The notes beneath the pieces were generated by a model. The model had not been told where the DNA came from. It did no database searches and worked only from the letters and a program-made list of their open reading frames with translations. The position numbers and the translations under genes were made by a program. Positions 18,158 to 25,858 of a DNA stretch of 64,000 bases are shown piece by piece (the stretch's first letter is position 1; every line of letters starts with the position of its first letter). The stretch is from Streptomyces canus. GTDB taxonomy: Bacteria > Actinomycetota > Actinomycetes > Streptomycetales > Streptomycetaceae. The stretch is from contig NZ_KQ948661.1 in NCBI RefSeq assembly GCF_001514145.1, positions 558,001 through 622,000 of the forward strand, written 5' to 3'.

Positions 18158-18733
18158 TCAGTCGGCGGCGCGGGCGGGCTCGGGGAGTTGAGCAGTCCCT
18201 CCGGGCCCGCGATCGTCTTCCTGGCTCCCCGCGACGGCCTCTTCGCCGTCCACAGCCTCTCCGCGGTCCTCGTCGTCCGCGGCGGGGGGTCCCGTCTCCC
18301 TGAGTTCCGCGATGGCCGCATCGAAGTCCTCGAGCGAGTCGAACGCCCGGTAGACGGAGGCGAATCGCAGATACGCGACGAGATCGAGCTCTTGCAACGG
18401 GCCGAGTATGGCCAGCCCCACGTCGTGGGTGGTCAGCTCGGCGCTCCCGGTGGCCCGCACCGCCTCCTCGACCCGTTGGCCGAGTTGGGCGAGCGCGTCC
18501 TCGGTGACAGGCCGTCCCTGGCATGCCTTGCGCACACCATTGATGACCTTGGTACGGCTGAAAGGCTCGGTGACTCCGGACCGCTTGACCACCATCAGCG
18601 AGCACGTCTCCACGGTCGTGAAACGACGGGAGCAGTCCGGACACTGGCGGCGCCTGCGGATCGACGTGCCGTCGTCGGTCGTACGACTGTCGACGACGCG
18701 GCTGTCGGGGTGCCTGCAGAAGGGGCAGTGCAT
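18158..18733 (-). CDS. nrdR: Transcriptional repressor NrdR
   Basis: NrdR (191 residues) represses ribonucleotide reductase genes when dATP is abundant. The zinc ribbon is at the N-terminus: MHCPFC, then CPDCSRRF near residue 31, giving the CxxC...CxxC site. The ATP-cone domain follows at residues ~48-138 ([20 protein letters not shown], then [16 protein letters not shown]). The last ~40 residues are an acidic Asp/Glu/Gly-rich tail beyond the usual ~150-residue length. GGGAG four bases before ATG 18733 sets the start. Candidate NrdR boxes lie about 120-155 bases upstream, consistent with autoregulation. Confidence 0.96.
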   Translation of the reverse strand: MHCPFCRHPDSRVVDSRTTDDGTSIRRRRQCPDCSRRFTTVETCSLMVVKRSGVTEPFSRTKVINGVRKACQGRPVTEDALAQLGQRVEEAVRATGSAELTTHDVGLAILGPLQELDLVAYLRFASVYRAFDSLEDFDAAIAELRETGPPAADDEDRGEAVDGEEAVAGSQEDDRGPGGTAQLPEPARAAD

Positions 18734-18855
18734 GATCTCCCAACCCTCCTCACAGCAGACTCAATAGCCTCGCTGAGCCCCATGGGCCCCTCGAAGCAGC
18801 CCCCAGCATAGGCGATCGCGGCGAGCGTGGAGACCCGGGGGACCACAACTTCTGG

Positions 18856-18886
18856 GCTGCTGTAGCAATCCAAGCACTACATGTAG
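18856..18886 (-). promoter_or_regulatory. Candidate tandem NrdR boxes
   Basis: On the minus strand CTACATGTAG (18877-18886) is followed 21 bases later by CTACAGCAGC (18856-18865). The first resembles the NrdR box core, a palindrome around TA-rich CTATATAG. A 21-base pitch is two helical turns and is compatible with co-operative NrdR binding. The second copy is degenerate. Confidence 0.5.
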
Positions 18887-18927
18887 GGATTGGCACGGCA
18901 TACACGCCGTACACGCAAGTCGCGCCT

Positions 18928-18946
18928 GTATGGGCATGTGCCATAC
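18928..18946. repeat. Inverted repeat in the nrdR leader region
   Basis: GTATGG and CCATAC arms flank a 7-base centre (GCATGTG). This may be an operator or part of a leader hairpin for nrdR; it could also be chance. Confidence 0.35.
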
Positions 18947-19220
18947 GACCGCCCCGGCCCCCGGCGAACACGACGCACAGCCGTATCGCTGCGGCGCATG
19001 CGGAGATACCGTGGGCGCCACAAGGAGGGGACGTGGGATTCCCGCAGAGATGGGAGCCGCTACCCGGCCGACTGGGCCCTGGATGGCAGACTGGGGCAAC
19101 AACCCGCGAGGTCGCCATCCGGCGGTGAAGAGTACAGCAATGGGCCCTTTTGTTCGGCAGGCGGCGCGTTAGCCATACACCCAGACACATGATCGCGTCA
19201 GGTGATACGCGATTTTTCAC

Positions 19221-19262
19221 TCGAACGTGTGTTTGGCGCAACCTTTCGAAAGCAACTACCGT
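19221..19262 (+). promoter_or_regulatory. SOS box and promoter of lexA
   Basis: TCGAACGTGTGTTTGG at 19221-19236 matches the actinobacterial LexA site (CGAAC-N4-GTTYG type). A candidate -35 TTGGCG (19233-19238) and -10 TACCGT (19257-19262) with an 18-base spacer overlap it, so LexA would repress its own gene. The promoter hexamers are inferred. Confidence 0.75.
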
Positions 19263-19295
19263 TGTCCAGCAGGGAGACCATCGAGAGGGGCCGAC

Positions 19296-20075
19296 GTGAC
19301 CACGACCGCAGACAGTGCCACCATCACTGCCCAGGACCGTTCCCAGGGCCGACTCGAGCCGGTGCATGCGATGAACGAAGCCGTGAATCCCGAGGGACAC
19401 AAGCGGTCCCTCCCGGGCCGACCTCCAGGCATCCGGGCGGACAGCTCGGGGCTCACCGACCGGCAGCGCCGGGTGATCGAGGTCATCAGGGACTCCGTCC
19501 AGCGGCGCGGCTACCCGCCGTCCATGCGGGAGATCGGCCAGGCGGTCGGTCTGTCCAGCACCTCATCCGTCGCACATCAGTTGATGGCACTGGAGCGCAA
19601 GGGCTTCCTGCGCCGCGACCCGCACCGTCCGCGCGCGTACGAGGTGCGCGGTTCCGACCAGGGCGCCTCGGTGCAGCCCACGGACACCGCGGGCAAGCCC
19701 GCCGCGTCGTACGTTCCGCTCGTCGGCCGGATCGCCGCCGGTGGCCCGATCCTCGCCGAGGAATCGGTCGAGGACGTGTTCCCCCTGCCCCGTCAACTCG
19801 TCGGCGACGGTGAGCTGTTCGTGCTGAAGGTCGTCGGTGACTCGATGATCGAGGCCGCGATCTGCGACGGCGACTGGGTCACCGTCCGGCGCCAGCCCGT
19901 CGCCGAGAACGGCGACATCGTGGCCGCGATGCTGGAAGGCGAGGCCACCGTCAAGCGCTTCAAGCGAGAGGACGGCCATGTCTGGCTCCTCCCCCACAAC
20001 TCCGCGTATGAGCCGATCCCCGGCGACGACGCGACCATCCTCGGCAAGGTAGTGGCAGTACTGCGGCGCGTCTGA
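19296..20075 (+). CDS. lexA: SOS repressor LexA
   Basis: LexA (259 residues) represses DNA-damage genes and self-cleaves when RecA filaments form. A GTG at 19296 with GAGAGGGG upstream starts a long ~60-residue leader. The winged helix follows: [20 protein letters not shown], then [18 protein letters not shown]. The autocleavage site is [13 protein letters not shown] (Ala-Gly), the nucleophile serine is in VVGDSMIEA, and the catalytic lysine is in [11 protein letters not shown]. All catalytic elements are intact. An SOS box sits in its own promoter, and dinG, recA and recX in this window are natural candidate members of the regulon. Confidence 0.97.
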   Translation: MTTTADSATITAQDRSQGRLEPVHAMNEAVNPEGHKRSLPGRPPGIRADSSGLTDRQRRVIEVIRDSVQRRGYPPSMREIGQAVGLSSTSSVAHQLMALERKGFLRRDPHRPRAYEVRGSDQGASVQPTDTAGKPAASYVPLVGRIAAGGPILAEESVEDVFPLPRQLVGDGELFVLKVVGDSMIEAAICDGDWVTVRRQPVAENGDIVAAMLEGEATVKRFKREDGHVWLLPHNSAYEPIPGDDATILGKVVAVLRRV

Positions 20076-20104
20076 GCACCGCGGCAGGCCTCGCCGATCC
20101 GACC

Positions 20105-20138
20105 GGGCCCCGGAACCCCTGCGCCGGTTCCGGGGCCC
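20105..20138 (+). terminator. lexA terminator
   Basis: A perfect 12-bp stem, GGGCCCCGGAAC / GTTCCGGGGCCC, has a 10-base loop and begins 30 bases past the lexA stop codon. Confidence 0.7.
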
Positions 20139-20172
20139 TGCGCTGTCCGGCCCCGGTAATGGGTCGCTCCGC

Positions 20173-20218
20173 ATCGCGGGTGGGCCTCACCCGGTGACGG
20201 GCCAGGCCCACCCGCGAT
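20173..20218. terminator. Bidirectional hairpin at the 3' end of dinG
   Basis: A perfect 15-bp inverted repeat (ATCGCGGGTGGGCCT and its complement) has a 16-base loop and abuts the dinG stop codon. With the lexA hairpin it separates two convergent genes. Confidence 0.65.
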
Positions 20219-22236
20219 CATCCGACTTCCGCCTGCGCCTTCTCGGCCTCTGACGCGAGCTCCGCCGCTTCCGTCGCCCTCGCCGCGGCATCGATCGCCG
20301 TCAGCGACTTCCGTACCTGGTTACGGTCCGTGGTGTACCAGAAGTCGGGCAGTGACGCCTTCAGGTAGCTGCCGTACCGCGCCGTTGCCAGCCTCTGGTC
20401 CAGTACCGCGACCACGCCACGGTCCCCCGAGGCCCGGACGAGACGGCCGGCGCCCTGGGCCATGAGCAGCGCGGCATGCGTGGCGGCGACCGCCATGAAG
20501 CCGTTGCCCCCCGCGTCCTCCACCGCCTTCTGGCGGGCGCTCATCAGAGGGTCGTCGGGGCGCGGGAACGGGATCTTGTCCATGACGACCAACTGACAGC
20601 TGGGGCCGGGGACGTCGACGCCCTGCCAGAGCGACAGCGTGCCGAAGAGGCAGGTCCGCGGGTCTGCCGCGAAGTTCTTGATCAGTTCGCCGAGAGTCTC
20701 CTCGCCCTGGAGGAGGATCGGGAACTCCGGGATGCGGGAGCGCAGCTCCTCGGCGGCCAGCTGGGCAGCCCGCATGGAGGAGAAGAGCCCCAGGGTGCGG
20801 CCGCCTGCCGCTTGGATGAGCTCGGTCAGCTCGTCGAGCATGTCCGCTCGGTCGCCGTCACGCGCGGGGCGCGAGAGGTGCTTGGCGACGTAGAGGATGC
20901 CCTGCCTGGGGTAGTCGAAGGGCGAACCGACGTCGAGGCCCTTCCACTGCGGCAGGTCCTCGCCCTCGGCTCCTTCCGGGGCGAGCCCCAGGGACGCCCC
21001 TACGCCGTTGAAGTCGCCACCCAGCTTCAGGGTCGCCGAGGTCAGGACCACGGATCGGTCCGCGAACAGCTTCTCCCGCAGCAGGCCGGACACCGACATG
21101 GGGGCCACGCGCAAGGAGGCGCCGAAGCGGTCGTGACGCTCGTACCAGACGACGTCCCACTCCGAGCCGTTCGTGATCCGCTCCGCCACGTCGTGCACCG
21201 CCTCCACGGAGGCGAGCGCCTGTTTGCGGACGGCGTCCTCGTCCTGGACCGACTTGTCGCGGGTCGCTCCGATCGCCGAGATGACCGTACGCGCGGCGTC
21301 GCGCAGGGCCATGAGCGCGTACCCGAGGTCCTCCGGGATCTCCTCCAGCCTGCCGGGCAGGGCGAGCTCCATCAGCCGCTCGAAGCCCTCCGCCGCGGTC
21401 TGGAGCTGATCGGCCGCCTTTTCGTTGACAAGCTTCGCGGCGCGGCGCACCGCGCGGTTGACCTGGCCGGGGGTGAGCTCGCCGGTGGCCACACCGGTGA
21501 CCCGGGAGACCAGCTCGTGCGCCTCGTCGACGATCAGTACTTCGTGCTGCGGCAGCACGGGGGCGCCTTCGATGGCGTCGATCGCAAGCAGCGCGTGGTT
21601 GGTGACCACGACCTCGGCGAGCTTGGCACGTTCGCGGGCCATCTCGGCGAAGCACTCTGCGCCGTAGGCGCACTTCGTCGCTCCCAGACACTCACGGGAG
21701 GACACGGAGATCTGCGCCCAGGCGCGGTCGGAGACACCCGGCGTGAGGTCGTCGCGGTCACCCGTCTCGGTGTCCTGCGACCAGTCCCGCAGCCGCAGCA
21801 GATCCTGGCCCAGCCTGCTGGTGGGCGCGGCGGCCTCGAACTGGTCGAAGAGCCCCTCCTCCTCGTCCTGCGGGACGCCCTCGTGGAGACGGTGCAGGCA
21901 GAGATAGTTCGACCGGCCCTTGAGCATCGCGAACTCCGGGCGGCGGCGCAGCAGCGGGTGCAGCGCCTCGACCGTACGCGGCAGGTCGCGCTCGACGAGC
22001 TGTCTCTGCAGGGCCAGGGTGGCCGTCGCGACGACGACCCGCTCCCCGTGCGCGAGCGCGGGCACGAGATAGCCGAGCGACTTTCCGGTACCGGTGCCGG
22101 CCTGCACCAGCAGGTGGGAGCCGTCGTCGATCGCGTCCGCGACGGATTCGGCCATGGTCACCTGGCCGGGGCGCTCCGTACCGCCGACGGCAGTGACGGC
22201 AGCATGCAGGAGTTCGGGGAGTGAGGGCTTCGTCAT
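20218..22236 (-). CDS. dinG: DinG-family ATP-dependent DNA helicase
   Basis: This 672-residue XPD/DinG-type 5'-3' helicase shows Walker A QAGTGTGKSLGYLVP near residue 45, the DEAH box LIVDEAHELVSRV near residue 235, and motif VI AQGAGRLVRASGDRG near residue 605. Cysteines in NYLCLHRL and in ECLGATKCAYGAECF near residue 190 fit the four ligands of the iron-sulfur cluster. VVTNHALLA follows as usual. Expected roles are unwinding of forked and R-loop structures in DNA-damage repair. It is convergent with lexA. I could not see a strong SOS box in its upstream gap, only a TCGAAC half-site on the minus strand. Confidence 0.92.
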   Translation of the reverse strand: MTKPSLPELLHAAVTAVGGTERPGQVTMAESVADAIDDGSHLLVQAGTGTGKSLGYLVPALAHGERVVVATATLALQRQLVERDLPRTVEALHPLLRRRPEFAMLKGRSNYLCLHRLHEGVPQDEEEGLFDQFEAAAPTSRLGQDLLRLRDWSQDTETGDRDDLTPGVSDRAWAQISVSSRECLGATKCAYGAECFAEMARERAKLAEVVVTNHALLAIDAIEGAPVLPQHEVLIVDEAHELVSRVTGVATGELTPGQVNRAVRRAAKLVNEKAADQLQTAAEGFERLMELALPGRLEEIPEDLGYALMALRDAARTVISAIGATRDKSVQDEDAVRKQALASVEAVHDVAERITNGSEWDVVWYERHDRFGASLRVAPMSVSGLLREKLFADRSVVLTSATLKLGGDFNGVGASLGLAPEGAEGEDLPQWKGLDVGSPFDYPRQGILYVAKHLSRPARDGDRADMLDELTELIQAAGGRTLGLFSSMRAAQLAAEELRSRIPEFPILLQGEETLGELIKNFAADPRTCLFGTLSLWQGVDVPGPSCQLVVMDKIPFPRPDDPLMSARQKAVEDAGGNGFMAVAATHAALLMAQGAGRLVRASGDRGVVAVLDQRLATARYGSYLKASLPDFWYTTDRNQVRKSLTAIDAAARATEAAELASEAEKAQAEVG

Positions 22237-22553
22237 AGCGCGACCACCCTACGGGCCGGCACTGACAAAGGGGTGATCAAGGCGGCGACGAGGGGCGGGA
22301 TCAAGACCGGGAACTCCTCGGAGAGCTAGTGGGCAGGGTCGGCTCTGCTCGACTCGGTTCGACTTCGGCCGGTTCTGATTTCGACTTCGGACGGGTCATC
22401 CGGTCGGAGGGGCCTTCCTCAGGCGGCAGCCGGAATTGACCGAGGCGTCGTGTGTCCCAAGTCGTGTCCGGGGTCGTCGAAAAAGTCTCGCGGCGGGTGG
22501 GAACCAGTCCGGCGCGAGCGGTGTACCAAAAGTGATTGCGCGATGACGCGTTG
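22237..22553. other. Intergenic region upstream of dinG
   Basis: These 317 bases contain no supported gene. A short direct repeat (TTCGACTTCGG) occurs twice around 22340-22390, and a single SOS half-site-like TCGAAC is present on the minus strand. No terminator was found for the acyltransferase gene that ends at 22554. Confidence 0.4.
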
Positions 22554-23408
22554 CTACAGCAGATCGCGCAGGGACCGTTCTCGGATCATGAGGGCCGCCC
22601 GCTTGGCGGGCAGGTCTACCTCGGCCGAGAAGCGGAAGCCTGCGCTCAGAAAGGCGGTGACGGACGGGATGTTGCGAAGGTCGGGTTCCGCGATGACACG
22701 AGCACAGGCGGGTCGCCTGTCGAGTACAAGATCGGCGACGGCTCTGAGAAGAGTGCTGCCGAGACCGCGCCCTCGATCGGCGACGGCGCCGATGAGGAGA
22801 TGGATACCGGTGTCGTGCGGTCTGACCGGATAGTGGCGAGCCAGGCGATCCAGGTCTGCCCGGTAGATCTCCCAGTAGCTCATCGGAGAGCCGTCCAGCA
22901 CTCCGAGGCAGGGAAAGCTGCGCCCGTCACCGACCAACTGGGGGCGCAGGTGGTCCTCCGTCACGTTCTGATGCCCGGCCAGCTCCCAGAACGCGGCGAC
23001 GGCGGGGTCGTTCATCCAGCGGCAGATGAGGGCAAGGTCCCGCTCGACGCGTACGGGCACAAGTTGGAACACGCCTGCCGGGGTCAGGATCGGCCCCCAG
23101 TCGGCGACCCCGTCGAGCAGGTCGTCGCCACCCGGGGTGCGTGAGGCGCGCGGGGTGGTGCCGTCGCTCCAGCTCCGTTGCCCGTGCCGGGCTGCTGCAT
23201 CGGCCGTCATTGCATCTGCGCCTGACCGTTCCTCCTCGAAAAGCACGACGAGTTCGTCGGGCAGGCGCAGGTTCAGCGTGTCCTCGTTGTCGGTGCCCCG
23301 GCCGATGCCCTGGGCTGCACTGTCCTCGCCCACGTCGGGACAGGCGCCGGTGCCGACGTCGGTCGAGGCGGCGGAAACGGCATCGGTACTCGCGTCGGTG
23401 GGAGACAC
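22554..23408 (-). CDS. GNAT-type acyltransferase of the siderophore locus (IucB/MbtK-like)
   Basis: This 284-residue protein starts at a GTG preceded by GAGAGGAG. Residues 1-105 are a poorly conserved Ser/Asp/Ala-rich leader. The GNAT domain occupies residues ~110-280, with LICRWMNDPAVAAFWEL, SYWEIYRADLDRLARHY near 180, and the acetyl-CoA loop GAVADRGRGLGSTLL near 208. This arrangement matches N-hydroxylysine/diamine acyltransferases of hydroxamate siderophore pathways. It lies 37 bases after the IucA/IucC gene on the same strand, so it probably acylates an amine building block for that synthetase. The ~100-residue leader is longer than in typical IucB-like enzymes. Confidence 0.85.
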   Translation of the reverse strand: MSPTDASTDAVSAASTDVGTGACPDVGEDSAAQGIGRGTDNEDTLNLRLPDELVVLFEEERSGADAMTADAAARHGQRSWSDGTTPRASRTPGGDDLLDGVADWGPILTPAGVFQLVPVRVERDLALICRWMNDPAVAAFWELAGHQNVTEDHLRPQLVGDGRSFPCLGVLDGSPMSYWEIYRADLDRLARHYPVRPHDTGIHLLIGAVADRGRGLGSTLLRAVADLVLDRRPACARVIAEPDLRNIPSVTAFLSAGFRFSAEVDLPAKRAALMIRERSLRDLL

Positions 23409-23445
23409 AGGGCGCTCCTCTCGGGAGGCGGGTGGGTCATGTTCC

Positions 23446-25389
23446 TCAGGAGTGAAGGGGGTTGGCGATGGTGACGTAGACGGACTGGGTGTCGACCGGG
23501 CCGACGAGTTCGTCCAGACCGTGCACGCGGGTCAGCAGATTGGCCTTGCAGCGCAGGACGGGTGAGTCGAGCAGGCGGCCGGGGAGTGTGGTGCGCAGTC
23601 GGGTGGGTCCGCAGGCCACGTCGTCGAGAAAGCGGCGGAAGGCGGCGAGCAGCAGCCGTTCGTCGGCCAGTCGCTGGGAGCCGAACGCACCGATGAGGCC
23701 GAGGACGTTGTTGATCGCGAGGTAGTAGGCGAAACGCTCGTCGGTGACCTCGTCCGAGACGAAGGTGTCGCTGTGTGCACCGATGCCGGGCAGGCGGGCG
23801 TCGAGCTCCGACCGTCGGGACTCGCGGAAGTAGTAGCCCTGGTTGTCGCGGTACCGGCCGCCGGCGGGCCAGCCGTCGGCGTCCAACAGGACCAGGGTGT
23901 TCTGCTGATGCGCCTCCAGAGCGATGCCCGTCTCACCGTCGAGCCACAGCACCGGGCGGACGACGTGTTCCAAGTAGCGCAGGAACCACTCGGCGGCGAC
24001 GGCTCCTCGATGGCGGCCGGTGCGGGCAGCGAGACGGGTGACGACCTCGGCCAGGCGCGACCGCCAGACCTGCCGTTCCGTCTCCGGACGGTCTCGGTCC
24101 TGCCTGTCCCTGGCACATCGGTCCTCGGAGGCAGCGGACGGGGCGCCGGGACCGGGACGCGGCGAGACGAGTCCCGCGATGCAGGAGACGTCGTGAGAGG
24201 GGCTGAACGGGTTGTGCCGGATCATCACGTCGATTCCGGGGACGGGACCGCCGTCGGGCCCGTCGACGGCGAGCCATGCGGGGTCACGGACGATGTCGAA
24301 AGCCGGGTGGACCGCCTGCCACTGCTTGGACAGGCCACTCCGCAGGAGCCGGTGCACCTCGACACCACGGTGGAGTTCCTTGCGGAGGTTTTCGCGGCGG
24401 GAGTTGGTGATGCGCAGGCCCAGCGAGAGCTTGAGCATGGCGGGGGCGCCAGAGCGATGGACGGTGCGTACGGAGGAGGTGGGATGCCAGGGAGAGCCGT
24501 GGGCGCCCAGGTCCTGGAGCAGTCCGGCATCGAACAGCCGGGCGGTCTCGGAGCGGTGCCGGACCTCGCGCAGTTGCCAGGGGTGCAGCGGCAGGGCCGT
24601 GCGACCATCGGGCAGCGGAAAGTCGGGGCCGGCCAGGCGTCGAGTGAGCTGGGCGGCGGTGACGGGACGGCCGCGTTCGGTCCAGGCCGAGTCGGTGGCG
24701 AGGAGAGAGGGGTCGACGGCGAGCCAGTGCAGGAGAAAGGAGCCGCGCAGTTCGGGTGAGTACGAGGCCGCTTCGGCTTCGGAGAGACCTTCGCGGCTCT
24801 TCGGGGCCGGATGCAAAGGGTGGCCGAAGACGAGTGCCTGTTCGGCGGTGAGGAAGAGGTCGGGGCCGTCGTCGGCGTGTTTGCGGCGCTCGCGGACGAA
24901 GGTGGCGGTACGGCGGACGGAGTCGGCTACACGGGCCACGACCTCGGCACCGGCTGCAGAGGCGGGGGATTCTCCCGTCAGCGACTCCCGGGTGAGCAGC
25001 GCCGCGACGGTGACCGCATCAGCGGGCGGGGCTTGCCCAGGGGCGTCGGCGAGATGGGGGAGGCCAAAGCGGTGCCATCCCGTCGGCGACCAGTAGTGGA
25101 CGGGGACGAGGAGAGAGGTGCCGCTGGCGGGGAGGGGAATGCGGAGGGTGCCGCCGGTGGGGGCGGGCAGATCGGTCTCGCGGACCCAGCAGCGCAGCAG
25201 ATTCTCCACGGTGGCGGCTTCGGCAGCGGCGTGCGGATCTGGGTGATTCAGCGGGTCGTTGGTGACACCGCCCAGGCGTTCCCACTCGGGCGGGCCGGCC
25301 TGGGACGGGGTGTGGTCGGAGCGGGAGCGGCTCTGCGGAGAGGGGGATGTCCCGGAATGGTTGAGCGGGTGCGCGGGGGTGGTGTTCAA
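23446..25389 (-). CDS. IucA/IucC-family NRPS-independent siderophore synthetase
   Basis: This ~647-residue ATP-dependent amide ligase joins carboxylates such as citrate to amines. Family signatures are AEAATVENLLRCWVRE near the start, VFGHPLHPAPKSREG (phosphate loop region), SSVRTVHR, LKLSLGLRITNSRREN, and GIALEAHQQNTLVLLD near residue 490. A Ser/Arg/Asp-rich insertion (around PSAASEDRCARDRQDRDRP) interrupts the middle and is probably a loop expansion. The reading frame is open far upstream (to 25920), but that extension is Arg/Ser-rich low complexity. A TTG at 25389 with GAGGAA eight bases upstream is the most plausible start; this is a judgement. It lies between the aminotransferase and the acyltransferase. 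Confidence 0.85.
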   Translation of the reverse strand: MNTTPAHPLNHSGTSPSPQSRSRSDHTPSQAGPPEWERLGGVTNDPLNHPDPHAAAEAATVENLLRCWVRETDLPAPTGGTLRIPLPASGTSLLVPVHYWSPTGWHRFGLPHLADAPGQAPPADAVTVAALLTRESLTGESPASAAGAEVVARVADSVRRTATFVRERRKHADDGPDLFLTAEQALVFGHPLHPAPKSREGLSEAEAASYSPELRGSFLLHWLAVDPSLLATDSAWTERGRPVTAAQLTRRLAGPDFPLPDGRTALPLHPWQLREVRHRSETARLFDAGLLQDLGAHGSPWHPTSSVRTVHRSGAPAMLKLSLGLRITNSRRENLRKELHRGVEVHRLLRSGLSKQWQAVHPAFDIVRDPAWLAVDGPDGGPVPGIDVMIRHNPFSPSHDVSCIAGLVSPRPGPGAPSAASEDRCARDRQDRDRPETERQVWRSRLAEVVTRLAARTGRHRGAVAAEWFLRYLEHVVRPVLWLDGETGIALEAHQQNTLVLLDADGWPAGGRYRDNQGYYFRESRRSELDARLPGIGAHSDTFVSDEVTDERFAYYLAINNVLGLIGAFGSQRLADERLLLAAFRRFLDDVACGPTRLRTTLPGRLLDSPVLRCKANLLTRVHGLDELVGPVDTQSVYVTIANPLHS

Positions 25390-25858
25390 GTTCGTTGTTC
25401 CTCGGGCGTGGTTCAGCTTGGTGGGGCGGCTGTCTCGTTGCGCCGGTACCAAGGGCGACCGGTTGATCGGGGTTCTGGGGCAGATGAGCGGTCGAATCGT
25501 GTGGAGGTGAGTGATGTTCGGGAGGGACTCGGTGAGCAATCGGCATGGTGGCGGCGACTGTTCGGAGGCGTCGGTAGGCGGCGCGCGGCTCGGTGTGTGG
25601 CGCGAGGGGTGGCGGCAACTATGGGCCCGATCCGGACTCCGACTCCCGGCCGAGCCCCGACTCCGACTTCGGTCCCAGCTCCAGCCCCGGCTCGGTGTGT
25701 GGCTGTCCCGCCGGTTTCGAGAGGAGTTGCCGCTCCGGTTGAGGGTGTGGCTGCGGCCCCAGTTCCCGGTCTGGTTCCAGCCGACACGCCAGTTCCTGCC
25801 GCCCCTTCGGCTCCCGCCGCTACCCCGTCCCCTCGCTCCGGCGCCGACTCTGCTGTTG
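25390..25858. repeat. Low-complexity spacer between aminotransferase and siderophore synthetase
   Basis: These 469 bases lie between two genes of the same operon-like unit. The part around 25620-25860 consists of degenerate short motifs of the type ACTCCGACT / CCCGGCT / CAGTTCC, G-rich on the transcribed sense. Several frames are open here because of the bias, but none has coding character. It may hold a second promoter or a structured leader, or simply be expanded junk. Confidence 0.5.

Larger units (their letters stand above)
18734..19295. other. 562-base divergent intergenic region between nrdR and lexA
   Basis: No gene is supported here. The region holds two candidate NrdR boxes, a short inverted repeat at 18928-18946, and the lexA promoter with its SOS box near 19221. 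I looked for the AdoCbl riboswitch conserved core on the minus strand and did not find a convincing match. The unusual length suggests long 5' leaders or additional control sites. Confidence 0.6.

Noticed and set aside
15235-18303. Long plus-strand frame opposite nrdJ
   Set aside because: It is a shadow of nrdJ, a normal effect of high GC and codon bias; its sequence has no domain.
18734-19200. AdoCbl (B12) riboswitch upstream of nrdR-nrdJ
   Set aside because: A B12-linked operon with a long leader invites it, but I could not match the conserved core on the minus strand. In Streptomyces the known riboswitch controls the class Ia nrdABS operon.
22237-22553. SOS box for dinG
   Set aside because: Only a TCGAAC half-site is present, without the partner half at the right spacing.
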